Positions 9,000 through 18,498 of a DNA stretch of 64,000 bases are shown here, in pieces. The notes under the pieces were generated by a model. It had not been told where the DNA came from, ran no database searches, and worked only from the letters and a program-made list of their open reading frames with translations. The position numbers and the translations under genes were made by a program. Numbering within the stretch: position 1 is the first letter of the stretch; the number at the start of each line of letters is the position of its first letter. Origin of the DNA: an uncultured Lachnospiraceae bacterium (lineage in GTDB: Bacteria > Bacillota > Clostridia > Lachnospirales > Lachnospiraceae); assembly GCA_948794795.1 (NCBI GenBank), contig CAQGLR010000012.1:1-64000 (forward strand), in the 5' to 3' direction.

Positions 9000-9404
9000 G
9001 TCTCACGACAAAATACTACACAACAAAAAATAACAGTATTCCACCCAGACATAAATTTAACTTTTATTCCATACTATTTAGCCAGAAATAACAAAAATAA
9101 GGATTATTAACAGATTATATAACATACTATTGCAAATCTGGAAATTACTTTTTATTTATTATGCACACAATGTTTTAATATTGTATATAGTACAATAATT
9201 ACCCATTTTGGATTATATTCCGCAGAATAGTTATTGTAAACCAGGCAAAAAACGACATATTTCACCAGTACCCCATCCTGACATTTTTTACAATTCTAAT
9301 AAAACCTGTTTACTATTGTTTCCAACTAAAAAATACAAAAAATAAAACTTAAATTTCTGTTAGGATGAAACACCAGTTGCAATATTATTTAATCCATCAC
9401 CCCT

Positions 9405-9655
9405 TATAAATAAAGGACTTATTGACATTTGAAAATTAAAATTACACAAAAATTATATTACTCTGGCAAATTCCAAATATTTTAACAAAAGTCAGCTGTT
9501 TTTTTGGGGAAGACTGTCAGACAACTAAAAACTGGACAGTCCAAACCACAGAATATAGCAACAAATAATATGAATAACAACAAGATGATGTGGTCTAAAA
9601 ATTTAAAAAAGGAGTTTTCGGACAGTCTGTGGGGGGGGGCTGGTGTTTAGTTAAA
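9405..9655 (+). repeat. Degenerate subtype A element with internal insertion
   Basis: The left part (AAAGGACTTATTGACATTTG, then ATTATATTACTCTGGCAAAT to about 9499) matches the next copy at 9668. About 130 foreign bases bounded by GACTGTC and GGACAGTC follow. The element core then resumes at 9640 as GCTGGTGTTTAG after a run of nine G (9631-9639). The right half is missing because the next copy starts at once. Confidence 0.65.
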
Positions 9656-9667
9656 CAAAACCTAATA

Positions 9668-9905
9668 AATTAAAGCACTTATTGATGTTTGAAAATTAAA
9701 TTTATACAAAGATTATATTACTCTGGCAAATTCCAAATGTTTTACCAAAAAGCAGCTGTTATGGGGACGCTGGTGCTTAAGCCCCGTTTTAAATGTTTCG
9801 CAGAAACATAGGGGCTTTATGCACCACTGCGTATCCCATCCAAGCGGAAGCGGGCTGCTGGTGGTAAAATTTTGGAATTGCCAGAGCCACATAATTTATG
9901 AATAT
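9668..9905 (+). repeat. Structured repeat element, subtype A (best example)
   Basis: Arms CTCTGGCAAATTCCAAATG (from 9721) and its inverse (to 9885) form the outer stem. Inside lie GCAGC (9752) pairing with GCTGC (9854), CGC/GCG, a hairpin at about 9771-9826 built from GGTGCTTAAGCCCC and GGGGCTTTATGCACC, and a small hairpin AGCGGAAGC at 9843-9851. The remaining gene-free DNA from 8649 to 10044 is AT-rich, and I see no gene in it. Confidence 0.85.
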
Positions 9906-10044
9906 TTAATTTTAAAACGCCTATAAGCCAGTAATTTACAGAGATATGTTTAACTATAACTATTCACACTTTCTTCCACTTGCATTAAATAAAACTTTGT
10001 CATATAATAGGGCAATATGGTGGTTTATGGCTAAAAAGTATATA

Positions 10045-10092
10045 AAAGCGTGTGTGGAGATAGTTTTTTGCAGGTATTTCCAGACACGCTTT
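10045..10092 (+). promoter_or_regulatory. Leader hairpin before the activase gene
   Basis: AAAGCGTGTGTGG and CCAGACACGCTTT form a strong stem that ends 16 bases before the ATG at 10109, just ahead of the AAGAGG ribosome binding site. There is no T run after it, so it is better read as a leader structure affecting translation or mRNA life than as a terminator. Confidence 0.5.
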
Positions 10093-10108
10093 AAGAAAGA
10101 GGTATAAA

Positions 10109-13100
10109 ATGAAACTAGATTATAACACTCTTGGAATCGACATTGGTTCTACTACTGTAAAAATCGCTATTTTAGATAAAAACTGCAATATTTTATTTTC
10201 TGACTACCAGAGACACTTTGCCAATATACAGGAAACATTGGCAGCAGTTATACAAAAAGCCTTTGACAGCCTTGGAGATATACAGTTATCCCCAGTAATC
10301 ACAGGTTCAGGAGGCCTTACCCTGTCCAAACACCTTAATATACCATTTGTACAGGAAGTAGTAGCTGTTGCCACTTCATTAAAAGACTATGCACCACAGA
10401 CTGATGTTGCAATAGAATTAGGCGGCGAAGATGCCAAAATTATATACTTTACTGGAGGAATTGACCAGAGAATGAATGGCATATGTGCCGGCGGCACAGG
10501 CTCATTTATTGACCAGATGGCAACCCTCTTAAAGACTGATGCCTGTGGATTAAACGAATATGCTAAAAATTATGAGGCCCTATATCCTATTGCTGCACGT
10601 TGTGGTGTTTTTGCTAAATCTGATATACAGCCTCTTATTAATGAGGGCGCAACAAAAGAAGACCTTTCAGCATCTATATTCCAGGCAGTTGTAAACCAGA
10701 CAATAAGCGGTCTCGCCTGCGGCAAGCCTATACGTGGAAATGTTGCATTCCTTGGCGGGCCGCTGCACTTCCTTACTGAACTTAAACAGGCATTTATACG
10801 CACCCTTAAACTTGAAGACAACCAGGTTATTGCACCTGGACATTCACACCTTTTCGCTGCAATGGGTGCTGCAATGAATGCAGATAAAGAAATACAGACC
10901 TCCCTTAAAAAACTTTGTGAAGACCTTTCCAATAAAATTAAACTTGAAGTTGAAGTTGCAAGGCTTGAACCTCTTTTCCATAATAAAGAAGAATACGATG
11001 AATTTATTAAAAAACATTCAGAAAAAAATGTAAAGAAAAAGGATTTCAAAGACTGCCATGGAAAACTTTTCCTCGGAATTGATGCAGGTTCCACTACTAC
11101 CAAAGTTGCTGTTATCGATGAAGATGGTACTCTTCTATATTCATTCTACAACAGCAATAATGGAAGCCCGCTTAAAACTACACTTAAAGCTATTAAAGAA
11201 ATCTACTCACTTATGCCGCCAGGTGCGAAAATTGTACGTTCCTGTTCTACTGGTTATGGCGAAGCACTTCTAAAATCAGCACTTCTGCTTGATGAAGGTG
11301 AAGTTGAAACTGTTGCACACTATACGGCAGCGGCATTCTTTGAACCTGGAGTAGACTGTATTCTTGACATCGGCGGACAAGACATGAAGTGTATTAAAAT
11401 AAAAAATAATTCTGTAGATAAAGTACAGCTTAATGAAGCATGTTCCTCTGGTTGTGGTTCATTTATAGAAACATTTGCTAAATCACTTAATTATGACATT
11501 AGCGGGTTTGCAGAAATTGCACTTTTTGCAGAAAATCCTATTGACCTTGGCTCAAGATGTACTGTTTTTATGAACTCCAAAGTAAAACAGGCACAGAAAG
11601 AAGGGGCAAGCGTAGCAGATATATCTGCAGGACTCGCATATTCTGTAATCAAAAATGCTTTATTAAAAGTAATAAAGCTTACAGACCCAGGAGATTTAGG
11701 CAAAAAAATTGTTGTACAGGGTGGTACTTTCTATAATGATGCTGTCCTTAGAAGCTTTGAGCGCATATCAGGCTGTGAAGCTGTACGTCCCGATATAGCA
11801 GGCATAATGGGTGCATTTGGTGCAGCACTTATTGCACGTGAGCGTTATACAGGGCAGAAAAGTACAATGCTTTCTATAAAACAGATAAATGAACTTAAAT
11901 TTGAAACAAGCATGTCCAGGTGCAAAGGCTGTACAAACCACTGTCTCCTTACAATAAACAGGTTTACTGGCGGCAGGCAGTTTATATCTGGAAACCGGTG
12001 TGAACGGGGACTTGGAAAGGAAAAGAAAAATGAAGATATTCCAAACCTCTATGAATATAAGTTAAAAAGAATATTTAACCATTATCAAAATATTGAACCG
12101 TTTAATATACGCGGCACTGTTGGCCTGCCACGTGTACTGAATATGTATGAAAATTACCCGTTCTGGTTTACATTTTTCTCAGAACTTGGATACAAAGTAG
12201 TGCTTTCACCTGAATCAAGCAGGAAAATATATGAACTTGGAATTGAATCCATACCAAGTGAATCTGAATGTTACCCTGCAAAACTTGCACATGGGCATGT
12301 ATCATGGCTTTTAAAACAAGGCATAAAATACATATTCTATCCATGTGTGCCTTATGAACGCTATGAAACCGCTGAAGCAACCAATAATTATAACTGCCCT
12401 ATTGTAACATCATATGGCGAAAATATTAAAAATAATATTGATGAACTTAAAGACCCAGACATAATTTACCAGAACCCGTTTATATCATTTGAAAATAAAA
12501 AAGTCCTTGAAAAACGTTTATGTGAATTTTTTGCAAAAGAAAACGATATTCCATATTATGAAGTAAGATTAGCATGTGATGCTGCATGGAAAGAACTCCA
12601 GTATGTACGTGAAGATATAGCCAACAAAGGAATAGAAACACTGCAATACATGAAAAAACATAACTGCCATGGAATAGTCCTTGCAGGCCGGCCTTACCAT
12701 GCTGACCCTGAAATTAACCATGGGATACCAGAACTTATAACATCATATGGTGTAGCTGTGCTTACAGAGGACAGCATATCAGAACTTGGCACTGTTGACA
12801 GGCCAACTATTGTAATGGACCAGTGGATGTACCATTCACGCCTTTACAGGGCGGCATCATTTACTGCAAAACGTAAAGACCTGGATTTAATACAGCTTAA
12901 TTCCTTTGGATGCGGTCTTGATGCTGTTACAACAGACCAGGTAAGTGATATACTTGCCAAACAAAATAAAATTTACACAGTATTAAAAATAGACGAAGTA
13001 AACAACCTTGGTGCAGCACGCATACGTATACGTTCACTGCTTGCTGCCATAGAAGACAGGAAACGTAAAAATATTGAACCTGTAATAAAAGACACAGCAC

Positions 13101-14335
13101 ACCATAGAGTAGTGTTTACAGAAAAAATGCGCTATGACTATACTATACTTACACCACAGATGTCACCAATCCATTTTGATATACTTGGCCCTGCACTTGC
13201 ATCATGTGGCTATAATATTGAAGTCCTTCCATCAGACAGCTCATGTGTTGATTATGGCCTTAAATATGTAAATAATGACGCATGTTACCCTTCATTAATT
13301 GTAGTTGGCCAGTTTATGCAGGCACTTCTCTCTGGCAGATATGACTTAAATAAAGTTGCACTTATTATTACACAGACTGGCGGAGGATGCCGTGCTTCCA
13401 ACTATATAGGTTTTATAAGGCGTGCACTTGAAAATGCAGGAATGGGGCAGATTCCTGTAATTTCAATGAGTGCAGGCATTGAGAAAAACCCAGGGCTTGA
13501 TATAAACCTAAAGATGGCACACCGGGCGCTCCAGGCACTTATATATGGTGATGTATTTATGCGTGTATTATACAGGACCCGCCCATATGAAAAGGTAAAA
13601 GGTTCTGCTAATGCCTTGCATGAAAAATGGCGTGAAATTGCTATAAAGCAGGTATCCAAAGGAAATAAAAAAGAATTTAACAATAATATCAGGCAGATTA
13701 TTAAAGAGTTTGATGAACTAGAACTGCTTGATATCAAGAAACCACGTGTTGGCATTGTTGGGGAAATACTTGTTAAATTCCTTCCACTTGCCAATAACCA
13801 CCTGGTAGACCTGCTTGAAGAAGAAGGTGCCGAAGCAGTATGCCCTGACCTTATTGACTTCTTTATGTACAGCCTTTACAATGCAAACTTTAAAGCAGAA
13901 TACCTTGGCAAAAAGAAAACAAGTGCAATGTTAAATAATATGATTATAAAATATATTGAAAATTACCGCAAAACAGCAAGTGAAGCATTTGAAGCAAGCC
14001 GCCGTTTTGAACCGCCAGTACATGTTGCAAAGCTTGCAGAATATGCAAGCCCTGTTGTTTCATGTGGAAACCAGACAGGTGAAGGCTGGTTCCTCACTGC
14101 TGAAATGATTGAACTTATAAACTCTGGTGTACCAAATATTGTATGTGCACAGCCATTCGGCTGCCTTCCAAACCACGTTGTAGGCAAAGGTGTAATAAAG
14201 GAATTGCGTAACCAGTTCCCAGATTCCAATATTGTTGCTGTAGACTATGACCCAGGTGCAACAGAAGTCAACCAGCTTAACCGTATTAAGCTTATGCTTT
14301 CTACTGCTGTTAAAAATTTAGATGGAAAGGCATAG
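10109..14335 (+). CDS. 2-hydroxyacyl-CoA dehydratase activase-type giant protein (two BcrAD/BadFG ATPase domains plus HgdB-like part)
   Basis: This 1408-residue protein contains two ASKHA-type ATPase domains with the activase signatures GIDIGSTTVKIAILD (about residue 9) and FLGIDAGSTTTKVAVID (about 320). Each has a cysteine-glycine helix motif, CAGGTGSFIDQM and ACSSGCGSFIE, the latter resembling the site that holds the shared [4Fe-4S] cluster in HgdC. After about residue 600 comes a DUF2229/HgdB-like region with conserved cysteines, for example SRCKGCTNHCLL, ESECYPAKLAHGH and GGGCRASNY. Activases pump electrons, driven by ATP, into a partner iron-sulfur protein. Here activase and acceptor modules are fused. 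Such fusions are common in anaerobic Firmicutes but their substrate is unknown. The next gene follows after 10 bases on the same strand. Confidence 0.85.
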   Translation: MKLDYNTLGIDIGSTTVKIAILDKNCNILFSDYQRHFANIQETLAAVIQKAFDSLGDIQLSPVITGSGGLTLSKHLNIPFVQEVVAVATSLKDYAPQTDVAIELGGEDAKIIYFTGGIDQRMNGICAGGTGSFIDQMATLLKTDACGLNEYAKNYEALYPIAARCGVFAKSDIQPLINEGATKEDLSASIFQAVVNQTISGLACGKPIRGNVAFLGGPLHFLTELKQAFIRTLKLEDNQVIAPGHSHLFAAMGAAMNADKEIQTSLKKLCEDLSNKIKLEVEVARLEPLFHNKEEYDEFIKKHSEKNVKKKDFKDCHGKLFLGIDAGSTTTKVAVIDEDGTLLYSFYNSNNGSPLKTTLKAIKEIYSLMPPGAKIVRSCSTGYGEALLKSALLLDEGEVETVAHYTAAAFFEPGVDCILDIGGQDMKCIKIKNNSVDKVQLNEACSSGCGSFIETFAKSLNYDISGFAEIALFAENPIDLGSRCTVFMNSKVKQAQKEGASVADISAGLAYSVIKNALLKVIKLTDPGDLGKKIVVQGGTFYNDAVLRSFERISGCEAVRPDIAGIMGAFGAALIARERYTGQKSTMLSIKQINELKFETSMSRCKGCTNHCLLTINRFTGGRQFISGNRCERGLGKEKKNEDIPNLYEYKLKRIFNHYQNIEPFNIRGTVGLPRVLNMYENYPFWFTFFSELGYKVVLSPESSRKIYELGIESIPSESECYPAKLAHGHVSWLLKQGIKYIFYPCVPYERYETAEATNNYNCPIVTSYGENIKNNIDELKDPDIIYQNPFISFENKKVLEKRLCEFFAKENDIPYYEVRLACDAAWKELQYVREDIANKGIETLQYMKKHNCHGIVLAGRPYHADPEINHGIPELITSYGVAVLTEDSISELGTVDRPTIVMDQWMYHSRLYRAASFTAKRKDLDLIQLNSFGCGLDAVTTDQVSDILAKQNKIYTVLKIDEVNNLGAARIRIRSLLAAIEDRKRKNIEPVIKDTAHHRVVFTEKMRYDYTILTPQMSPIHFDILGPALASCGYNIEVLPSDSSCVDYGLKYVNNDACYPSLIVVGQFMQALLSGRYDLNKVALIITQTGGGCRASNYIGFIRRALENAGMGQIPVISMSAGIEKNPGLDINLKMAHRALQALIYGDVFMRVLYRTRPYEKVKGSANALHEKWREIAIKQVSKGNKKEFNNNIRQIIKEFDELELLDIKKPRVGIVGEILVKFLPLANNHLVDLLEEEGAEAVCPDLIDFFMYSLYNANFKAEYLGKKKTSAMLNNMIIKYIENYRKTASEAFEASRRFEPPVHVAKLAEYASPVVSCGNQTGEGWFLTAEMIELINSGVPNIVCAQPFGCLPNHVVGKGVIKELRNQFPDSNIVAVDYDPGATEVNQLNRIKLMLSTAVKNLDGKA

Positions 14336-14345
14336 ACAATAAAAT

Positions 14346-15506
14346 ATGAAGGTTTTAGTATACAGATGGGATATTTTTCCTTATAATGATATAATAAATG
14401 AATTAAAGGAGCAGGGACATATTGTTGATGTCCTTGCTTTTCCTGTTAAAAGCCATATAAAAGATAAGGCTTTTGAAGAAAAATTAGCGGGATACTTAGA
14501 ACATGGCGGATATAATGCTGTCTTTTCCATAAATTATTATACTACTATTTCTAATGTATGCCATAAATATAAAATAAAATATATTTCATGGACATGTGAT
14601 GCACCACTTGTAAGTATGCGCAGCCAGTCCATACATAACCCAGAAAATATAATATATGTTTTTGACAAAAAAGAATATGAGTACTTCACCAGCAATGGAG
14701 CAGATACAGTAAGATACCTGCCGCTTGCAGGTGCACCAGGGCGCATAAGCCGCCTGCTTGCTGCAAATGGCATGGCCATAGGAGAAAAGAAATATTCTTA
14801 TGATATTTCCTTTGTTGGAAATTTATATGATAAAAACCGTTATGATGAAATGGCAAGTGCGCTTCCTCCATATCTGTGTGGTTATATGGATGCTGCAATC
14901 GAAGCCCAGTTAAATGTATCAGGAGGCAATATACTGAATATAATGCTTACTGATGATATAATGGACAGAACCAGCAAATATATAAATTTAAAACAAGAAG
15001 AAGGCTCTGAGGCAGATATAAAACTGCACTTTGCCACAAGTGTACTGTCATATAAAGCAGCAGCACTTATGCGCAAACAAGCAATAAACTCACTGGCATG
15101 TATTGCAGACATGCATCTTTTTACCACAAGTGATACCTCATGTTTACACAAAACTACTGTACACCCTCCTGTAAGATACCTTGATGAAATGCCATTAGTA
15201 TTTGCTTCTTCCAAAATAAACCTTAATATAACTATTCCTAATATTGAAGATGGTATCCCACTGCGTGTATTTGATATACTCTCTGCTGGTGGTTTCCTTA
15301 TGACAGATTACCGCCCAGGAATTGAAGAACTTTTTGAAATTAATAAAGACCTGGTTGTCTATGATGGTATAGACGACCTGGTTTATAAAGCAGAATACTA
15401 CCTTGCCCATAATGAAGAAAGGGAGCTTACCGCTGCCAATGGCTTTGATAAGCTCCAGAAATTACACACTTATAAACACCGTATTAAAACTATGTTTAGT
15501 CTTTAA
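14346..15506 (+). CDS. CgeB/DUF3880-type glycosyltransferase
   Basis: A 386-residue soluble protein. The N-terminal half has the DUF3880 pattern VLVYRWDIFPYNDIINELKE with NIIYVFDKKEYEYF. The C-terminal half is the GT-B nucleotide-sugar-binding domain with KINLNITIPNIEDGIPLRVF and SAGGFLMTDYRPGIEELF, as in the CgeB family. CgeB is linked to spore surface glycosylation in Bacillus, while homologues in flagellated Firmicutes modify flagellins or other surface proteins. The substrate here cannot be told. It begins 10 bases after the activase gene and its end overlaps the convergent CPBP gene by 11 bases, leaving no room for a separate terminator. Confidence 0.8.
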   Translation: MKVLVYRWDIFPYNDIINELKEQGHIVDVLAFPVKSHIKDKAFEEKLAGYLEHGGYNAVFSINYYTTISNVCHKYKIKYISWTCDAPLVSMRSQSIHNPENIIYVFDKKEYEYFTSNGADTVRYLPLAGAPGRISRLLAANGMAIGEKKYSYDISFVGNLYDKNRYDEMASALPPYLCGYMDAAIEAQLNVSGGNILNIMLTDDIMDRTSKYINLKQEEGSEADIKLHFATSVLSYKAAALMRKQAINSLACIADMHLFTTSDTSCLHKTTVHPPVRYLDEMPLVFASSKINLNITIPNIEDGIPLRVFDILSAGGFLMTDYRPGIEELFEINKDLVVYDGIDDLVYKAEYYLAHNEERELTAANGFDKLQKLHTYKHRIKTMFSL

Positions 15507-16770
15507 AATAACTTTCATCAAATGAGGTCTGTTGTACACTGTCCTGGCTGCCAGTATTTTCACCTGCCTGGATACTGGCATTATTATTTTTAATAACTTC
15601 ACTGTCCAGGACATCTGCCTCCCTGTTTATAATAATATTATTGCTAATATCTGTTTCTTCTGGCCCACCAGCTTCCTGGAACATCTGCACATCCTGTTCA
15701 TATATATTATTATCTTGCTGTACTGCAGTTGTATTTTCCGCTGCCTGGCTTATTTCTTCATTACCATCTGCCTGGACACCCTGGCAGATGTATTCCTCCT
15801 GTCCTGTTATATTTATATCTATTATAGCACCCTTTTTATAGAGATGGATACATAACAGTGCAATACCAGCCATAAATACCAGTGTTACAGCAAGACCTCC
15901 TTCCATGCCAAATGCCCCTCCATTAATAAATTCCATGCCATCTGTATATGAAGTTGACACCACAGAATTAGTTACCCTCATTCCACTTACCTGCACACCA
16001 TATATATTTCCTTGTACAAAATTCCATATACTGTGGAATGCAGCTACTATCCATATATTTCCAAAATCAAGTAAAAGAAGAGACGCAAATACCCCAAAAA
16101 GGAACAAGTTTAAATAAGCAAGCGGTGACACCCCGTTGTTACTTGAATGTAAAAATGCAAAAAACAATGAATTAGTAACTATAGCCAATGTAACATGGTA
16201 TCTTCTTGACAAAGATACCATAAGATACCCCCTGCAAAGCACCTCTTCCGCCATACCTTGTAAAAGATATCCCAGGAAATACCCTATAATATACAATGGT
16301 GAAATACTGGCAGCTATCCCTTCATACTTTATACTGCCTGTAACAAGACATAATAAATATGCTATTGAAAATGCCACTGTACCAGCAATAATACCTGTTA
16401 AATACTGTTTAACCATTCCTTTCCTGACAAAACCAAGAGTAGAAAACTTTCTTTTTTCAAAAAACCTGCAATACAACATAACAATAAGGGTAAGCAGTAT
16501 TTCTGCAAAAAGCATAACTATCATAATCCATTCAGGGATATTTGAAAAAACAGAAAGCATCTTCTGTGTATCAAGCCTGCCTGCCAGAAGCATAGACATA
16601 TAGTCCTGGTTGCTAAGAAGATACGCTGTAAGTGCAGGAATCTGCACAAGCCCCATAGCTACTGACGCAATAAAAAACAGAAGACCCGCAATACATATCT
16701 CAACCAGTATATTATGGCTCTTTCCTGATGCTGCTTCCTTCATAAACAACGTTTTCTTAATATCTTTCAT
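15496..16770 (-). CDS. CPBP family intramembrane metalloprotease
   Basis: A 424-residue polytopic membrane protein with the CPBP (CAAX protease and bacteriocin-processing, Abi) motifs. These are the double glutamate GMAEEVLCRGYL (about residue 170), the histidine motif FFAFLHSSNNG and the third motif AAFHSIWNFVQG. These residues bind the catalytic metal inside the membrane. About eight membrane segments are visible in the first 320 residues. The last 100 residues are a polar Asn/Gln/Glu-rich cytoplasmic tail absent from most family members, perhaps disordered. The start is ATG 16770 behind GGAGGTTTGTA. Substrate unknown; some relatives protect producers from bacteriocins. Confidence 0.85.
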   Translation of the reverse strand: MKDIKKTLFMKEAASGKSHNILVEICIAGLLFFIASVAMGLVQIPALTAYLLSNQDYMSMLLAGRLDTQKMLSVFSNIPEWIMIVMLFAEILLTLIVMLYCRFFEKRKFSTLGFVRKGMVKQYLTGIIAGTVAFSIAYLLCLVTGSIKYEGIAASISPLYIIGYFLGYLLQGMAEEVLCRGYLMVSLSRRYHVTLAIVTNSLFFAFLHSSNNGVSPLAYLNLFLFGVFASLLLLDFGNIWIVAAFHSIWNFVQGNIYGVQVSGMRVTNSVVSTSYTDGMEFINGGAFGMEGGLAVTLVFMAGIALLCIHLYKKGAIIDINITGQEEYICQGVQADGNEEISQAAENTTAVQQDNNIYEQDVQMFQEAGGPEETDISNNIIINREADVLDSEVIKNNNASIQAGENTGSQDSVQQTSFDESYFKD

Positions 16771-17091
16771 TACAAACCTCCATGCTGTAAGAACAGCTTA
16801 AATAATAATGTAAATGCTATATATAAAATTCTTCTAGTATAAAATATAACAGCCCTTTTAAAAGCACCCATATTATTTTATTTATAGTAAATACATTTCT
16901 ATCTGTATTTTATATAATATAATAACACATAATAATAAATTTTTCACCTAAAAATATTTTATCCTGTATATTAGTTTTACAGACCACATATATTTCTGAC
17001 AGACATTACTATTAAAGGTTAAGCCAGATACCCTTGGATAATGCAAATAAACTTGCATATCTTCACTTTGCATCCACAGGAATAAAATAAA
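16771..17091. other. Gene-free AT-rich stretch
   Basis: About 320 bases between the CPBP start and the terminator of the GPH transporter gene. It should hold the CPBP promoter. No open frame, repeat copy or clear operator is seen. Confidence 0.5.
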
Positions 17092-17128
17092 AACCTGGAT
17101 TCAATTTGAATTTCCAGGTTTTTATTAT
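17092..17128 (-). terminator. Rho-independent terminator of the GH32 operon
   Basis: AAAAACCTGGA and TCCAGGTTTTT form a perfect stem with a short AT-rich loop, about 25 bases after the stop of the GPH transporter. On the minus strand the stem is followed by a T-rich tract. Confidence 0.85.
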
Positions 17129-17150
17129 TTTATCCTTATTTTTATTTATT

Positions 17151-18494
17151 CTATGCTTTTCTGCGTTCCGCCAGTTCTTTATTCATAATATCATATTCTT
17201 TTTCTGCTGTATAAGGAATCATAAGAAACATCTGCAGTATAGCTACAATTACAGGCATAACAATATATAATCCTTTAAGAACCATTATTGCAGAAGAAGG
17301 CTGTACTTCCAAAGTCCCATCATATTTCCCCCAGTCCAGAAGTGCCCCTATAAGTGCATTGCCAAGCCCCATGCCAACTTTGCAGCCAAAACTTTGTGCA
17401 CTAAATACAAGTCCTTCAGAACGGACTCCTGTCTTCCATTCACCATATTCTACACTATCACCAATAATAGCAAACTGCACTCCCATAACACATGCATAGC
17501 CAATACCACGGATTACTGAAGTCCCTATTATAAATGTTACATTTTCCATTACAAAGAACAAAGGCAGATAACTTAATAAGATAATTCCCCATCCCATAAG
17601 ATTTGTATTTCTTTTACCAATTCTCTTTACAATTGGTGCCATAAGGAAGAAGAAAATAATCATTGGTGTAATATATGCAGCATTAACCTTGCCAACTAAA
17701 GAATCATCATGCAGGACCTGTACACAATAATAACTGTTTATAGTAGAAACCGCCATATAAAACAGGCAGGTTCCAGTCCCAAGAAGCATAGAAATAATCC
17801 AGCATTTATTTTTAAGCAAAGATAATAGCGCTGTTTTTACAGGAACCGTTTCATGCTCTTTTATTTCTTCTGTTGCTTTTTCCTTTGTACCAAAGAAACA
17901 TATAAGAAAAAGTACTGCTGCACCAGCACCAAATATACCATATACTAATGACCATGCCCTGCTTCCACCACCAAAAGCATTAACCATCGGGAGTGTTGCT
18001 GCTGTTATTATAAGACTTGTAACCTGTGCAAAAATCTGGCGGAAAATATTTAACACACTTCTTTCATAAGGGTCTGTTGTCATAAGTGCACTTAATGAAC
18101 CATAAGGCAGGTTAATCATAGTGTACATTGTCATAACCAGATTATATGTTACAAAAATATAAACAACTTTAGCCTTTCCTGAAAAGTCAGGTACAGAAAA
18201 CATTAACAATGTTGCAATAGCAAATGGTATACAAATACGCAAAAGCCATGGTCTTGCTTTTCCATACCTGGATTTGGTCCTATCCACAACAAGTCCCATA
18301 ATTAAATCTGATGCACCATCAAGGAAACGTGATAACAACATAATTGTACCTATTACAGAAGCACTTACATGTGCCACATCTGTATAATACATCATAGCGA
18401 ATGCACCAAGTGCTGCCCATACTACATTGCTTGCTGCATCCCCACATGCATAAGACACTCTTTCACCTAAACTCAGTTTATTCTTTTGCTCCAT
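17151..18494 (-). CDS. GPH family sugar:cation symporter
   Basis: A 447-residue membrane protein from ATG 18494, chosen because GGAGGTAGAAAA precedes it; a longer in-frame start at 18524 would overlap the GH32 gene. The N-terminus LGERVSYACGDAASNVVWAA and the cytoplasmic motif DRTKSRYGKARPWLL mark the glycoside-pentoside-hexuronide (MelB-like) group of the major facilitator superfamily, with twelve membrane segments. It starts four bases after the GH32 stop, so both are in one operon. Together with that enzyme it probably imports sucrose or short fructo-oligosaccharides. The sugar is inferred from the neighbour, not from the transporter sequence. Confidence 0.85.
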   Translation of the reverse strand: MEQKNKLSLGERVSYACGDAASNVVWAALGAFAMMYYTDVAHVSASVIGTIMLLSRFLDGASDLIMGLVVDRTKSRYGKARPWLLRICIPFAIATLLMFSVPDFSGKAKVVYIFVTYNLVMTMYTMINLPYGSLSALMTTDPYERSVLNIFRQIFAQVTSLIITAATLPMVNAFGGGSRAWSLVYGIFGAGAAVLFLICFFGTKEKATEEIKEHETVPVKTALLSLLKNKCWIISMLLGTGTCLFYMAVSTINSYYCVQVLHDDSLVGKVNAAYITPMIIFFFLMAPIVKRIGKRNTNLMGWGIILLSYLPLFFVMENVTFIIGTSVIRGIGYACVMGVQFAIIGDSVEYGEWKTGVRSEGLVFSAQSFGCKVGMGLGNALIGALLDWGKYDGTLEVQPSSAIMVLKGLYIVMPVIVAILQMFLMIPYTAEKEYDIMNKELAERRKA

Positions 18495-18498
18495 TTTT

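Noticed and set aside
8786..9091. Open frame of about 100 codons on the plus strand
   Set aside because: It runs through the arms and hairpin of a subtype C structured repeat, has no ribosome binding site and its product has no protein-like pattern.
9721..9886. Classic MITE with conserved terminal inverted repeats
   Set aside because: Not rejected entirely, but the ends differ fully between subtypes and the conserved part is the inner fold. No target-site duplication could be seen by eye.
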